From Nisaea sp. (GTDB lineage Bacteria > Pseudomonadota > Alphaproteobacteria > Thalassobaculales > Thalassobaculaceae): 64,000 nt of DNA. The first letter of the stretch is position 1, and each line of letters starts with the position of its first letter. The notes beneath the pieces are model-generated. The model saw only the letters and a program-made list of their open reading frames with translations, searched no databases and had not been told where the DNA came from. The stretch covers positions 1,364,001-1,428,000 of the forward strand of contig NZ_JAXMNY010000001.1 of assembly GCF_034670185.1 (NCBI RefSeq). Direction: 5' to 3'. Positions 33,826 through 42,312 of the stretch are shown here, piece after piece. The position numbers and the translations under genes are program-made.

Positions 33826-34133
33826 TGTGCCCTCCAAGTGTAACTTCCACTGTCGGCTGCCTCCCGGTTAACCGGGCGTGCACTGCATCTGAAAGACGCA
33901 ATATGTTGTGCCGACGCAGGAGGAGCCTACTCCTTCTAGTGGATACTGTACAAGGTGATTCGGAACGATCGAAACGATTCGCGCCGATTCAAGGACTTAC
34001 GGAGGAACGTTCTCACGACACTCAAACAGATACCTGAACCGCGTCCGGTGCCTGCCCCATTTGCACCCGCGCACGGATGCGGTATGCAGATCATGGAGAT
34101 ATGCTTTTTACGTGACAGTTCGGCGGTCGACCC
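33826..34133. promoter_or_regulatory. gcrA upstream region with three GANTC (CcrM) sites
   Basis: No gene is apparent in this ~308-base divergent spacer between gcrA and the UDP-sugar gene. GATTC occurs at 33957-33961, 33976-33980 and 33986-33990, three potential CcrM methylation sites within 34 bases, where about one per 256 bases is expected by chance. They lie ~130-165 bases upstream of the gcrA start. Control of gcrA, or of the divergent gene, by methylation state is the obvious inference. Confidence 0.55.
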
Positions 34134-35078
34134 ATGAAAACAGTCCCGAAGCGCGTTCTTGTAACCGGAGGTGCCGGCTTTGTCGGCTCCCACCTCTGCG
34201 AACGCCTGCTGGAGCGCGGCGACGACGTTCTCTGTGTCGATAATTTCTACACAGGCATGCGGCACAATGTGGCCCATCTGCTCGATCACGCGAATTTCGA
34301 GCTGATGCGGCACGACATCACCTTCCCGCTCTATGTCGAGGTAGACGAGATCTATAATCTCGCCTGTCCGGCCTCACCTATCCACTATCAGCGCGACCCG
34401 GTACAGACCACCAAGACCAGCGTGATCGGCGCTATCAACGTGCTGGGCTTGGCTAAACGGGTGAAGGCCAAGGTGCTGCAGGCCTCGACGTCAGAAGTCT
34501 ACGGCGACCCCACAGTGCATCCCCAGACCGAAGAATACTGGGGCAACGTGAACACCATCGGCATCCGGGCCTGCTATGACGAAGGCAAGCGCTGCGCCGA
34601 GACCCTGTTCTTCGACTATCTGCGCCAGCACAAGCTCCGCATCAAGGTCGCCCGGATCTTCAATACCTACGGCCCGCGCATGCATCCGAATGACGGCCGC
34701 GTGGTCTCCAACTTCGTGCTCTCCGCCCTGCGTGGCGAGGACCTGACACTATACGGCGACGGCAGCCAGACCCGGTCTTTCTGCTTTGTCGACGATCTGG
34801 TCGAGGGCCTGATCCGGCTGATGGACAGCGAGGACAGCGTTACGGGCCCGATCAATCTCGGCAATCCGTCGGAGATGACGGTGAAACAGCTGGCCGAGAC
34901 GGTGACGGAACTGGTCGGCGGCAAGAACGGCATCACCTACCACCCGCTGCCCCAGGACGACCCGATGCAGCGCCAGCCCGATATTACGAAGGCCAGAACA
35001 CTGCTCGGCTGGGAGCCGAAAGTAGATCTCCGCTCAGGGCTTGAAAAGACGATCGCCTATTTCCGCGATTTCACCTGA
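34134..35078 (+). CDS. UDP-glucuronate decarboxylase-like NAD-dependent SDR
   Basis: A 314-residue extended SDR. It has the NAD-binding motif GGAGFVGSH, the NLACPASPIHYQ segment and STSEVYGDP, and the catalytic YDEGK follows RAC. This combination, with R-hTYGPRM, is characteristic of UDP-xylose synthase/UDP-glucuronate decarboxylase, which makes UDP-xylose for polysaccharide. The usual NP[IV]GPR stretch before the catalytic Tyr is changed to NTIGIR, so a related UDP-sugar epimerase/decarboxylase activity is possible. The last 22 bases overlap the convergent AAA ATPase gene. Confidence 0.85.
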   Translation: MKTVPKRVLVTGGAGFVGSHLCERLLERGDDVLCVDNFYTGMRHNVAHLLDHANFELMRHDITFPLYVEVDEIYNLACPASPIHYQRDPVQTTKTSVIGAINVLGLAKRVKAKVLQASTSEVYGDPTVHPQTEEYWGNVNTIGIRACYDEGKRCAETLFFDYLRQHKLRIKVARIFNTYGPRMHPNDGRVVSNFVLSALRGEDLTLYGDGSQTRSFCFVDDLVEGLIRLMDSEDSVTGPINLGNPSEMTVKQLAETVTELVGGKNGITYHPLPQDDPMQRQPDITKARTLLGWEPKVDLRSGLEKTIAYFRDFT

Positions 35079-36838
35079 GTCTTGTCGGTCTGGGGCTTTT
35101 CCGGGCGGCCGGACTGAAGGAGATCCATCAGCTTTTCCTCGAAAGGGAAAGGTAATGGAGGCTCAACGAGAGAGCCGGTCGCGGGAACCGCACGCTGGTC
35201 CGACCAACGACGCAGTTCAGTAATCTCCTCGGCTCTTGTCACCGACAGAGGCCTTGTCGCCAGCACCGCCATTTCGAGGTGCTTTTGTTCCAGACGCGGC
35301 TCCCTGTCCAGTTCAACGGCTTCGGAAAACGCAGCGATCAGCGCTTCTCGCACAACAGCTTCGATTTCAGCACCGCTGAACCCGCCTTCGCCGGAAGACT
35401 CGTCCCGGCCCGTCAGTGCTGTCAGTTTTTCGAGGTCATAGCTGTCCGGATCGTGCCCCATCCTCTTCATGTGAATCTTGAAGATTTCCGTCCGCTCTTC
35501 CGCGTTCGGAAGATCGATGAAGAACACCTCGTCAAATCGTCCCTTGCGCAGAATTTCCGGCGGTAAAAGGACTGTCTCGTTAGCAGTCGCGATAACAAAA
35601 ACAGGAGCTGTCTTCTCCTGCAACCAGGTCAGGAAGGTGGCCAGGACCCGCAGGGACACACCGCTGTCCCCCACATGCCCCCGATTGCGCGGCAATCCCT
35701 TCTCGATTTCATCGATCCAGAGCACGCAGGGCGCTACAGCCTCGCAGATCGAAATCGCATGCCGGATATGCTGTTCCGAAGCACCGACAAGGGATGCATA
35801 GACCCGTCCCATGTCGAGCTTGATAAGCGGAATGCCCCAGGAGGTTGAGGTGCATTTCGCCGCGAGGGACTTGCCGCATCCGGGAACCCCGGTCAGCAAA
35901 ACCCCTTTCGGTGCCGAAATGCCGAAGTCATGCCCTTTCTCACTTGAGGCAAGAGCACGTTTTCGCAGCCATTCCTTCAGGTTATCGAGACCGCCGACAT
36001 CGTTCATCGACCAGTCCGTGGTATCGATATATTCGAGGATACCGCTCTTTTTCACGACATCCTGCTTGAGCCGGTAGATCCCCTGGATATCTTCTTTCGA
36101 CAGTTTTCTGTCATCGACAAGGGCATCGGAAAGCGCGTTGCGAATTTCGTACATCGTCAGGCCGCTGGCGGCATTCACAACCGCTTCTTTCAGAAAGTCG
36201 ATATCCTCTTCGACCTTGATAGCCGACGACGCTTCCAGGCGTTCCAGAATGTCGTCCACCCAGACCTTGATTTCCTCTTTGGTGGGTAACGGAAATTCGA
36301 GGTGCAGGATTTCCTTTTCTAGCTCCTGAGTCAGCTCTCCGTCGGCAGACACGAGCATAATGACGCCGTTTTTCGCAGAAAGCCGGCTTTGCAGCGCGAA
36401 GTCGCGGAGCCGTCGTCGGTGCGCCGGGTTATTCTGACGCTCAATCAGGTAGGGTGAAGCATCGAGCAGAACGAGAAACGTCTTGCGGCGTTCGGACCCT
36501 TTTTTCTCCCGATCATGATCAAGCTTCCTTTCAAGCACCTCAATCGCCGTCATCACATCCGCGTTTTGACCGGATTTAGGCAGAAATGGAGGCGTTTTCT
36601 CGGACCGCTTCAAAATTGTCCCGATCCGTTCCATGTGAATGCCACGGGTACAAGACCAGAAAATGACGTCGCATTTCTCGTTGATCGCGACCCGCTCGAT
36701 ACTGTCGATCACACGGTTTTCTTCGAATGAGCGGATCGCGATTATCGGATGAAGAGACGAAATGGCATGCGTCAGTGTTTGTTCGAAGTCTTTTTGTGTA
36801 CTGATCTTCACTGCAGCCTTCTCCTCACTTGACGACAT
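35057..36838 (-). CDS. Ycf46-like AAA+ ATPase
   Basis: A 593-residue protein with an N-terminal degenerate P-loop-like domain (about 10-240: HPIIAIRSFEE, DVIFWSCTRG, FLVLLDAS, no intact Walker A). A complete AAA+ module follows (about 285-520) with Walker A GVPGCGKS, Walker B VLWIDEIEKG, sensor and arginine-finger regions (ATANE, PPEILRKGRFDE). The N-terminal plan and the ATPase sequence resemble chloroplast/cyanobacterial Ycf46 proteins, whose function is unclear (a link to inorganic carbon use has been proposed in cyanobacteria). Start: ATG 36838 with AGGGGGAGC upstream. It has no obvious operon partner and overlaps the convergent UDP-sugar gene by 22 bases. Confidence 0.82.
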   Translation of the reverse strand: MSSSEEKAAVKISTQKDFEQTLTHAISSLHPIIAIRSFEENRVIDSIERVAINEKCDVIFWSCTRGIHMERIGTILKRSEKTPPFLPKSGQNADVMTAIEVLERKLDHDREKKGSERRKTFLVLLDASPYLIERQNNPAHRRRLRDFALQSRLSAKNGVIMLVSADGELTQELEKEILHLEFPLPTKEEIKVWVDDILERLEASSAIKVEEDIDFLKEAVVNAASGLTMYEIRNALSDALVDDRKLSKEDIQGIYRLKQDVVKKSGILEYIDTTDWSMNDVGGLDNLKEWLRKRALASSEKGHDFGISAPKGVLLTGVPGCGKSLAAKCTSTSWGIPLIKLDMGRVYASLVGASEQHIRHAISICEAVAPCVLWIDEIEKGLPRNRGHVGDSGVSLRVLATFLTWLQEKTAPVFVIATANETVLLPPEILRKGRFDEVFFIDLPNAEERTEIFKIHMKRMGHDPDSYDLEKLTALTGRDESSGEGGFSGAEIEAVVREALIAAFSEAVELDREPRLEQKHLEMAVLATRPLSVTRAEEITELRRWSDQRAVPATGSLVEPPLPFPFEEKLMDLLQSGRPEKPQTDKTQVKSRK

Positions 36839-36997
36839 GCTCCCCCTGATCAGAAGAGGCATAACGCCAATACTGAACGAAACGATAAGGTTACGAGGCT
36901 AACAGCCAAGAATACAGCCGCAATTGATTTGTATCAGCTATTGCGCCCATTTGTGACCCGCGTCCAGAACTCGGTCTGGCATAGCTCTTGTTCTCTC

Positions 36998-37028
36998 AGC
37001 CGAATGAAAATCGACCTCATATTCGGCT
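36998..37028. repeat. inverted repeat between aldolase and AAA ATPase genes
   Basis: AGCCGAAT (36998-37005) and ATTCGGCT (37021-37028) are perfect 8-base complements with a 15-base spacer, 16 bases beyond the aldolase stop. No T-run follows on either strand, so it is either a weak terminator stem or a protein-binding site. Confidence 0.45.
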
Positions 37029-37043
37029 CAAACCTCCACATAC

Positions 37044-38111
37044 CTAACCAGCGACACTCCTCCCGCCAGAGCCAAGCTCCTCAAACGCTTGGTCAAGACG
37101 CGCAACGATGCCCTGCTCGCCGGAGCGCAGCCATTTCCTGGGGTCATAGAGCTTCTTGTAAGGCTCGCCGCTCACGGGGCCGATCTGATGCTTGAAGGCG
37201 GCACTGTTCGCCTCGACATAAGCGCCGACGGCCTCGGCAAATGCGAACTGGGTATCGGTATCGATGTTCATCTTGAACACACCATGCGAGATCGCGGCCC
37301 TTATATCCGCAATACCCGAACCTGAGCCACCGTGAAACACCAGGTCGAGCGGATTGCGCTCAAGCCCCTTCCGCGCGGCTAAGAGATCCTGTGACGCACG
37401 CAGAATTTCCGGCCGGAGTTGCACATTCCCCGGCTTGTAAACGCCATGCACATTGCCAAAAGAGGCAGCCACGGAAATAACCCCGAGTGGATGTAACCGC
37501 TCATAGGCAAGCAGCACGTCCTCCGGCTGGGTGTAGAGCTTGGCATTGTCGACCTGATCGAGATCTTGGCCGATGCCGTCCTCCTCGCCTCCCGTGACGC
37601 CGAGCTCCATCTCCAGTGCGATGCCCGCCTTTGTCATGCGGGGCAACAGAGAGGCGCAGGCATCAAGGTTCTGCTCAATGGGCTCCTCGGACAGATCGAG
37701 CATGTGCGAGGAAAAGAGCGGCTTCCCCGTGAGCTCGATATTGCGTTCGCTATGAGTGACCAGGTCTTCAACCCAAGGGATGAGCTTCCGATTGGCATGA
37801 TCGGTATGAAGCACAACACAGATACCCAGATGTTCTGCCAGAAGCGCGGCATGGCGCGCGGCCGAGACGGCACCGAGCACCATGGCAAGGTGGCCATCCT
37901 GCAAGGCCTTCCCTGCGAAGAAGCCGGCGCCGCCGTTCGACAGCTGCACGATGACATCGGACCGGTTTCTCGCTGCCGCTTCAATCACAGCATTCAGCGA
38001 GTTCGTGCCGGTCACATTGACTGCGGGCAGCGCGTAACCACCGGCCTTGCAGGCAGACACCAGCGTCTTGTAATCATCCCCCCAAACGAGGCCCGGCTTA
38101 AGTTTGGTCAC
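37044..38111 (-). CDS. fba: class II fructose-bisphosphate aldolase
   Basis: A 355-residue zinc-dependent class II aldolase of glycolysis/gluconeogenesis (fructose 1,6-bisphosphate to DHAP and glyceraldehyde 3-phosphate). The zinc-binding VVLHTDHANRK and the second His-containing LVFHGGSGSG are present, and GVFKMNIDTDTQFAF matches the E. coli/yeast subgroup. The best start is the GTG at 38111 (encoding MTKLKPGLVWG), with GGGAG about 8 bases upstream; the longer frame to 38159 would overlap the acyl-CoA dehydrogenase. It lies 16 bases after that gene, so the two are likely co-transcribed although functionally unrelated. Confidence 0.94.
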   Translation of the reverse strand: MTKLKPGLVWGDDYKTLVSACKAGGYALPAVNVTGTNSLNAVIEAAARNRSDVIVQLSNGGAGFFAGKALQDGHLAMVLGAVSAARHAALLAEHLGICVVLHTDHANRKLIPWVEDLVTHSERNIELTGKPLFSSHMLDLSEEPIEQNLDACASLLPRMTKAGIALEMELGVTGGEEDGIGQDLDQVDNAKLYTQPEDVLLAYERLHPLGVISVAASFGNVHGVYKPGNVQLRPEILRASQDLLAARKGLERNPLDLVFHGGSGSGIADIRAAISHGVFKMNIDTDTQFAFAEAVGAYVEANSAAFKHQIGPVSGEPYKKLYDPRKWLRSGEQGIVARLDQAFEELGSGGRSVAG

Positions 38112-38127
38112 GCGCTGTCTCCCTGGC

Positions 38128-39288
38128 TCAGGCCCGCTGGTTAAACCGCCGCCCGACAAGAGCGGCTGCGATATTCACCTTCTGGATATCGATGGCGCCA
38201 CCGGCAATGCCCCAGCCCCAACCGTCGCGCAAACGCTGTTCCATGCCGTAGGACTTGGAATAGCCGTAAGCTCCCATGACCTGCAGGGCCGAGCCAGCAA
38301 CATCGCGGACGATCTCGTTGGCGAAACATTTGGCGAGGCTTGAATCCAGCACGGACGGCAAGCCGTCCTCGGCGTTCTTGGCCGCACGGTAAATCAACAA
38401 GCGCGATGCTTCGACCCGCATGGCCATCTCGGCGAGCTTCATCTGCACCGCCTGGAACTCCACCAGCTCCTTGCCGAAGGCTTTGCGTTCCTGGGTATAG
38501 GAAAGCGCGGTTTCGAAGGCGGCCGATGCGATGCCGAGGCACATGGTGGCGTTGCCGCAGCGCTCCAGATCGAACGCTTCCATAAGCTGGCGGAAGCCTC
38601 CCGCCGGAACGATAACGTTCTCTTTCGGGATCTCGACATTGTCGAAGAAGATGTCCGCGCTCGGGATACCGCGGAAGCCCATCAGCCGTTCCCGCTCCCC
38701 GAAGCTGACACCCTGCATTCCCTTCTCTACATAAACAGCGCCAATCCCCTTGGCGCCGGGCGCATCGGACATCTTGCAATAGGCCACATAAGCCTCCGCA
38801 TGGCCACCCCCGGAGCACCAGCGTTTCTGACCGTTCAGGATCAGCTTGCCGCCCTCTTCCTTCACTCGTGTCTTCAGGTCGGTCAGCGCCGAACCCGCAT
38901 CAGGCTCCGACATGGCAACGGCGACGGTCAGCTCACCGGCGCAGACCTTGGGCAACACCTGCTTTGCCAATTCCGAGGAGGCAAAATGCTCGACCGCACG
39001 GCAGGGCCCGACGGAGGATTCGAAGATCGGAAAGGCAACGGCCGGAGAAACCTTGGCGAATTCCTCCAGAACGATCAGCGCTTCCAGATTGCCGAGGCCG
39101 AGCCCGCCATATTCTTCCGCCACATTGATCCCGAGGAAGCCCATCTCCGCATAGCGCTTGATATGCTCACGGGACGGTGCCTCGTCCTTTTCCTCCAGCT
39201 CGCGGGCGACTTCCGTCATTTCCTGCGTCGCAAAGCTGCGCGCCGCCTCCTGCAATTCGCGCTGCTCGTCCGTCAGCTGGAAATCCAT
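38128..39288 (-). CDS. acyl-CoA dehydrogenase
   Basis: A 386-residue FAD-dependent acyl-CoA dehydrogenase. It has an all-alpha N-terminal domain (MDFQLTDEQRELQEAAR), a middle beta domain with VAMSEPDAGSALTDL and KRWCSGGG, and the C-terminal domain with QMKLAEMAMRVEASRLL and YGYSKSYGMEQRLRD. A catalytic base is expected in the C-terminal domain but its position is not certain by eye. Such enzymes oxidise acyl-CoAs in fatty, branched-chain or aromatic acid catabolism. The nitroreductase gene lies upstream on the same strand, and a CoA-transferase gene is divergent from that. Confidence 0.93.
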   Translation of the reverse strand: MDFQLTDEQRELQEAARSFATQEMTEVARELEEKDEAPSREHIKRYAEMGFLGINVAEEYGGLGLGNLEALIVLEEFAKVSPAVAFPIFESSVGPCRAVEHFASSELAKQVLPKVCAGELTVAVAMSEPDAGSALTDLKTRVKEEGGKLILNGQKRWCSGGGHAEAYVAYCKMSDAPGAKGIGAVYVEKGMQGVSFGERERLMGFRGIPSADIFFDNVEIPKENVIVPAGGFRQLMEAFDLERCGNATMCLGIASAAFETALSYTQERKAFGKELVEFQAVQMKLAEMAMRVEASRLLIYRAAKNAEDGLPSVLDSSLAKCFANEIVRDVAGSALQVMGAYGYSKSYGMEQRLRDGWGWGIAGGAIDIQKVNIAAALVGRRFNQRA

Positions 39289-39329
39289 GAACGTTCCTCC
39301 GGATTTTATTCGTTTCAGTTGAAATGAGT

Positions 39330-40037
39330 TTAGCCGCGATGAAAGCGGACGTAATCCTCAAGAGGCACACGCTCCGTAATGAGTGTGTTCTCAATCTTCG
39401 ACCAATCCGCCTTGCCGAGCGCCATGCCAGCCACGACCACATCCTCTTCGCCAATCGGAACATGGTTCCGGATCACCTTGTGGAAGGTGGCAAAAGCGGC
39501 CTGCGGGCAAGTTTCCAGCCCGTGGCTGCGGGCCAGCACCATGACGTTCTGCATAAACATGCCGAAATCGAGCCAGCTGCCAATTTCCAGCCCGCGGTTG
39601 ATGGTGAAGATCAGGCCAACCGGCGCATCGAAGAAGGTGAAGTTCCGGGCATGCTGCGCCTGGGTCTTCTCGAAATCTCCCTTCTTGATATCAAGCAACC
39701 CGTAAAGCGCCCAGCCGACGGCGCGACGGCGTCCCTTGAACGGCTCGAAAAACTCTTTCGGATAATACTGATACTCGCCACTGTATCCGCCTTCATGATG
39801 CGCTTCCACTAGGTCCGCGCACAGCGCGTCACGGGCACTCCCGGTGACGACTTCGACCTTCCAGGGCTGCATGTTGGTCCCGCTTGGCGCCCGGCCAGCG
39901 AGATAGAGGATGCGAGCAATCGTTTCCTCGGATACCGGGTCTGGCAGGAAAGCCCGAACGGAGCGGCGCTGCGAGACGGCCTCCTCGACAGGGTTCAGGT
40001 TTTGGTATCCGGTCTCTATGATCGGTGCGTCTGTCAC
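39330..40037 (-). CDS. nitroreductase family protein
   Basis: A 235-residue FMN-dependent nitroreductase-fold enzyme. The N-terminal SQRRSVRAFLPDPV and RAPSGTNMQPWKVEVV segments are the family FMN-binding signature, and the C-terminal region has VVAGMALGKAD. Substrates are typically quinones, nitroaromatics or flavin. The start is GTG (40037) with GAGAAG upstream. Only 26 bases separate this start from that of the divergent CoA-transferase gene, so their promoters must overlap or lie within coding sequence. Confidence 0.9.
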   Translation of the reverse strand: MTDAPIIETGYQNLNPVEEAVSQRRSVRAFLPDPVSEETIARILYLAGRAPSGTNMQPWKVEVVTGSARDALCADLVEAHHEGGYSGEYQYYPKEFFEPFKGRRRAVGWALYGLLDIKKGDFEKTQAQHARNFTFFDAPVGLIFTINRGLEIGSWLDFGMFMQNVMVLARSHGLETCPQAAFATFHKVIRNHVPIGEEDVVVAGMALGKADWSKIENTLITERVPLEDYVRFHRG

Positions 40038-40063
40038 TGTTCTTCTCGGGAAAATTGATCAAA

Positions 40064-41275
40064 ATGGCTGGTGAACTTGCCGCCGGGCCTCTTGCGGGGC
40101 TCAGGGTGCTGGATCTGACATCGGTCCTGCTCGGACCTTATGCGACGCAGATCATGGGCGACATGGGCGCCGATGTCATCAAGGTCGAGTCGCTCGATGG
40201 GGACATCACGCGCAATGTGACGCCTTTCAGGACACCCGGGATGGGTGCGGTCTTCATGAATGTGAACCGTAACAAGCGCTCCCTCAGCATTGACCTTAAA
40301 AATGCCGCCGCGCGGGACGCATTCCTCAAACTGGTGCCGGAAGCGGATGTGCTGGTCTGCTCGATCAGACCCGGCGCCATGCGCCGTCTCGGCCTCTCAT
40401 ATGAGGACCTGAAGCCGCTCAATCCGGGGCTGATCTTTTGCGGCGCCTACGGCTTCAGCGAGAACGGCCCCTATGCCGGCCGCCCCGCCTATGACGACAT
40501 CATCCAGGCCGCTTGCGGCCTTGCCGCCCTGCATGAACGGGCCGACGGTGCCCCGGCCTATAGCCGCACCGTTCTGGCGGACAAGGTCACCGGCCTGATG
40601 TGCCTCTCCGCCATTACCATGGCGCTGGTGGCACGCGGACGCACCGGCAAGGGCCAGTTCGTCGAAGTCCCCATGTTCGAAAGCCTCGTTGCCTTCATGC
40701 ATGTCGAGCATCTTCAGGGCGCGAGCTTCGAGCCCCCCCTCGGCACAACCGGCTACGATCGCGTACTCGCCCCGCATCGCAAACCTTACCGCACCAGTGA
40801 CGGGCACGTCGCCCTGCTGCCCTATACGACAAGGCACTGGACGTCTTATCTCAACGCCATCGGCCGCGGAGATATCACCTCCGAAAGCTGGGTCACCGAT
40901 CCGGCCGAACGGTCCCGCAATATCGGCAAACTCTACGAGATCGTTGCAGAGACCACGCCGACCCGCAGCTCTGCCGAATGGCTTGCCCTGTTCAGCGAGA
41001 TCGACGTGCCGGCCATGCCTGTGCTCGGCACCGAGGCCCTGCTGCAGGACCCGCACCTTGATGAAATCGGCTTCTGGCCGCTGTTCCAGCATCCGAGCGA
41101 AGGGCCGATCCGTATGGTCGGCCAGCCGATCCGGTTCGAAGACACACCCGCGAGCTACCGGCTCGGCGCCCCGCGCCTCGGCGAGCACAGCGCGGAAATC
41201 CTGAGCGAGGCGGGCCTTGCCACCGCCGGGATTGAAACCCTGATCGCAACAGGCGCTGTCAAACAGGGAGCGTAA
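40064..41275 (+). CDS. class III (CaiB/BaiF) CoA-transferase
   Basis: A 403-residue family III CoA-transferase that moves CoA between carboxylic acids through an aspartyl-CoA intermediate. The opening LAGLRVLDLTSVLLGPYAT and MGADVIKVES, the RNKRSLSIDLKN segment and the later AGRPAYDDIIQA with the catalytic Asp are characteristic. The start is the ATG at 40064 (MAGELAAGPLAG); the frame is open to 40025 but that would overlap the divergent nitroreductase start. The neighbouring acyl-CoA dehydrogenase suggests a shared organic-acid degradation route, with the substrate unknown. Confidence 0.92.
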   Translation: MAGELAAGPLAGLRVLDLTSVLLGPYATQIMGDMGADVIKVESLDGDITRNVTPFRTPGMGAVFMNVNRNKRSLSIDLKNAAARDAFLKLVPEADVLVCSIRPGAMRRLGLSYEDLKPLNPGLIFCGAYGFSENGPYAGRPAYDDIIQAACGLAALHERADGAPAYSRTVLADKVTGLMCLSAITMALVARGRTGKGQFVEVPMFESLVAFMHVEHLQGASFEPPLGTTGYDRVLAPHRKPYRTSDGHVALLPYTTRHWTSYLNAIGRGDITSESWVTDPAERSRNIGKLYEIVAETTPTRSSAEWLALFSEIDVPAMPVLGTEALLQDPHLDEIGFWPLFQHPSEGPIRMVGQPIRFEDTPASYRLGAPRLGEHSAEILSEAGLATAGIETLIATGAVKQGA

Positions 41276-41387
41276 GCGCAGATCCGTTCCGCGGGAGCAT
41301 CGAACCGGTGCATCGGCCCTGCCCTTTAATCACCCTTTGGTGCATGCTATCTGAAGACCATCACTGCTCAATGATCCGGACCTGTTC

Positions 41388-42305
41388 ATGACCGTTTCGA
41401 TTCCCGCTTCCGTGGCCGACACGCTTTCCCTGCTTGCCGAGGGCCAGTATGTCGCCGACACGCCGCTCGCAACCGCTCTGCACCTGGCGCTGCAACTGAA
41501 GCGGCCACTGTTCCTTGAGGGCGAGGCAGGTGTCGGCAAGACCGAGATCGCGAAGGTCCTGTCGGAAACACTGGGGCGGAAGCTGATCCGGTTGCAATGC
41601 TACGAGGGGCTCGACGTCTCCTCTGCCGTCTATGAGTGGAACTATTCACGGCAGATGCTGGAAATCCGCATGGCCGAGGCCGAAGGCGGCACCGACCGGA
41701 AAGCGCTGGCAGCCGATCTGTTCTCGGACGAATTCCTGATCAAGCGCCCGATCCTGCAGGCGCTGGAAAAAACCGAGGGCGGCGCTCCGGTGCTGCTGAT
41801 CGACGAGCTGGACCGAACCGACGAGCCGTTCGAGGCCTTCCTGCTGGAAGTGTTGTCCGACTATCAGGTGACCATCCCGGAAATCGGTCCCTTCAAGGCG
41901 GAAGAGCCGCCGATCGTCATCATCACCTCGAACCGGACCCGCGAAATCCATGACGCCCTGAAGCGGCGCTGTTTCTATTATTGGGTCGACTATCCGAATG
42001 CCGAGCGCGAGCTGGAAATCCTGCGCAAGAAGGCCCCCGGTGCACCGGAAGCGTTGAGTGCCCAGGTCGTCGCGTTCGTGCACGAGCTGCGCAAGATGGA
42101 CCTGTTCAAGCAGCCCGGCGTTGCCGAGACCATCGACTGGACCCATGCGCTGGTGCAACTCGATTATCTGGCACTCGATCCGGCCGCCATCGACAACACC
42201 CTCGGTGTGCTGCTGAAGTATCAGGACGATATCCAGAAAATTCAGGGCAGCGAGGCCAATCGCATTCTCACGCAGGTGCGCAGCGAATTGGCGATGGCCG
42301 GTTAG
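41388..42305 (+). CDS. MoxR-family AAA+ ATPase, CoxD-like
   Basis: A 305-residue MoxR-type AAA+ ATPase with Walker A GEAGVGKTE (about 43-51), Walker B VLLIDELDRTD and the arginine-finger region RTREIHDALKRRC. The VWA protein encoded immediately after it is the usual partner of this ATPase, and the two act as a chaperone/remodelling pair. In Oligotropha-type clusters the equivalent CoxD helps build the CuSMoO2 centre of CO dehydrogenase. Here it opens a plus-strand operon of Mo-enzyme maturation genes running to 46843. The catalytic hydroxylase subunits themselves are absent. Confidence 0.9.
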   Translation: MTVSIPASVADTLSLLAEGQYVADTPLATALHLALQLKRPLFLEGEAGVGKTEIAKVLSETLGRKLIRLQCYEGLDVSSAVYEWNYSRQMLEIRMAEAEGGTDRKALAADLFSDEFLIKRPILQALEKTEGGAPVLLIDELDRTDEPFEAFLLEVLSDYQVTIPEIGPFKAEEPPIVIITSNRTREIHDALKRRCFYYWVDYPNAERELEILRKKAPGAPEALSAQVVAFVHELRKMDLFKQPGVAETIDWTHALVQLDYLALDPAAIDNTLGVLLKYQDDIQKIQGSEANRILTQVRSELAMAG

Positions 42306-42312
42306 GACGCCC

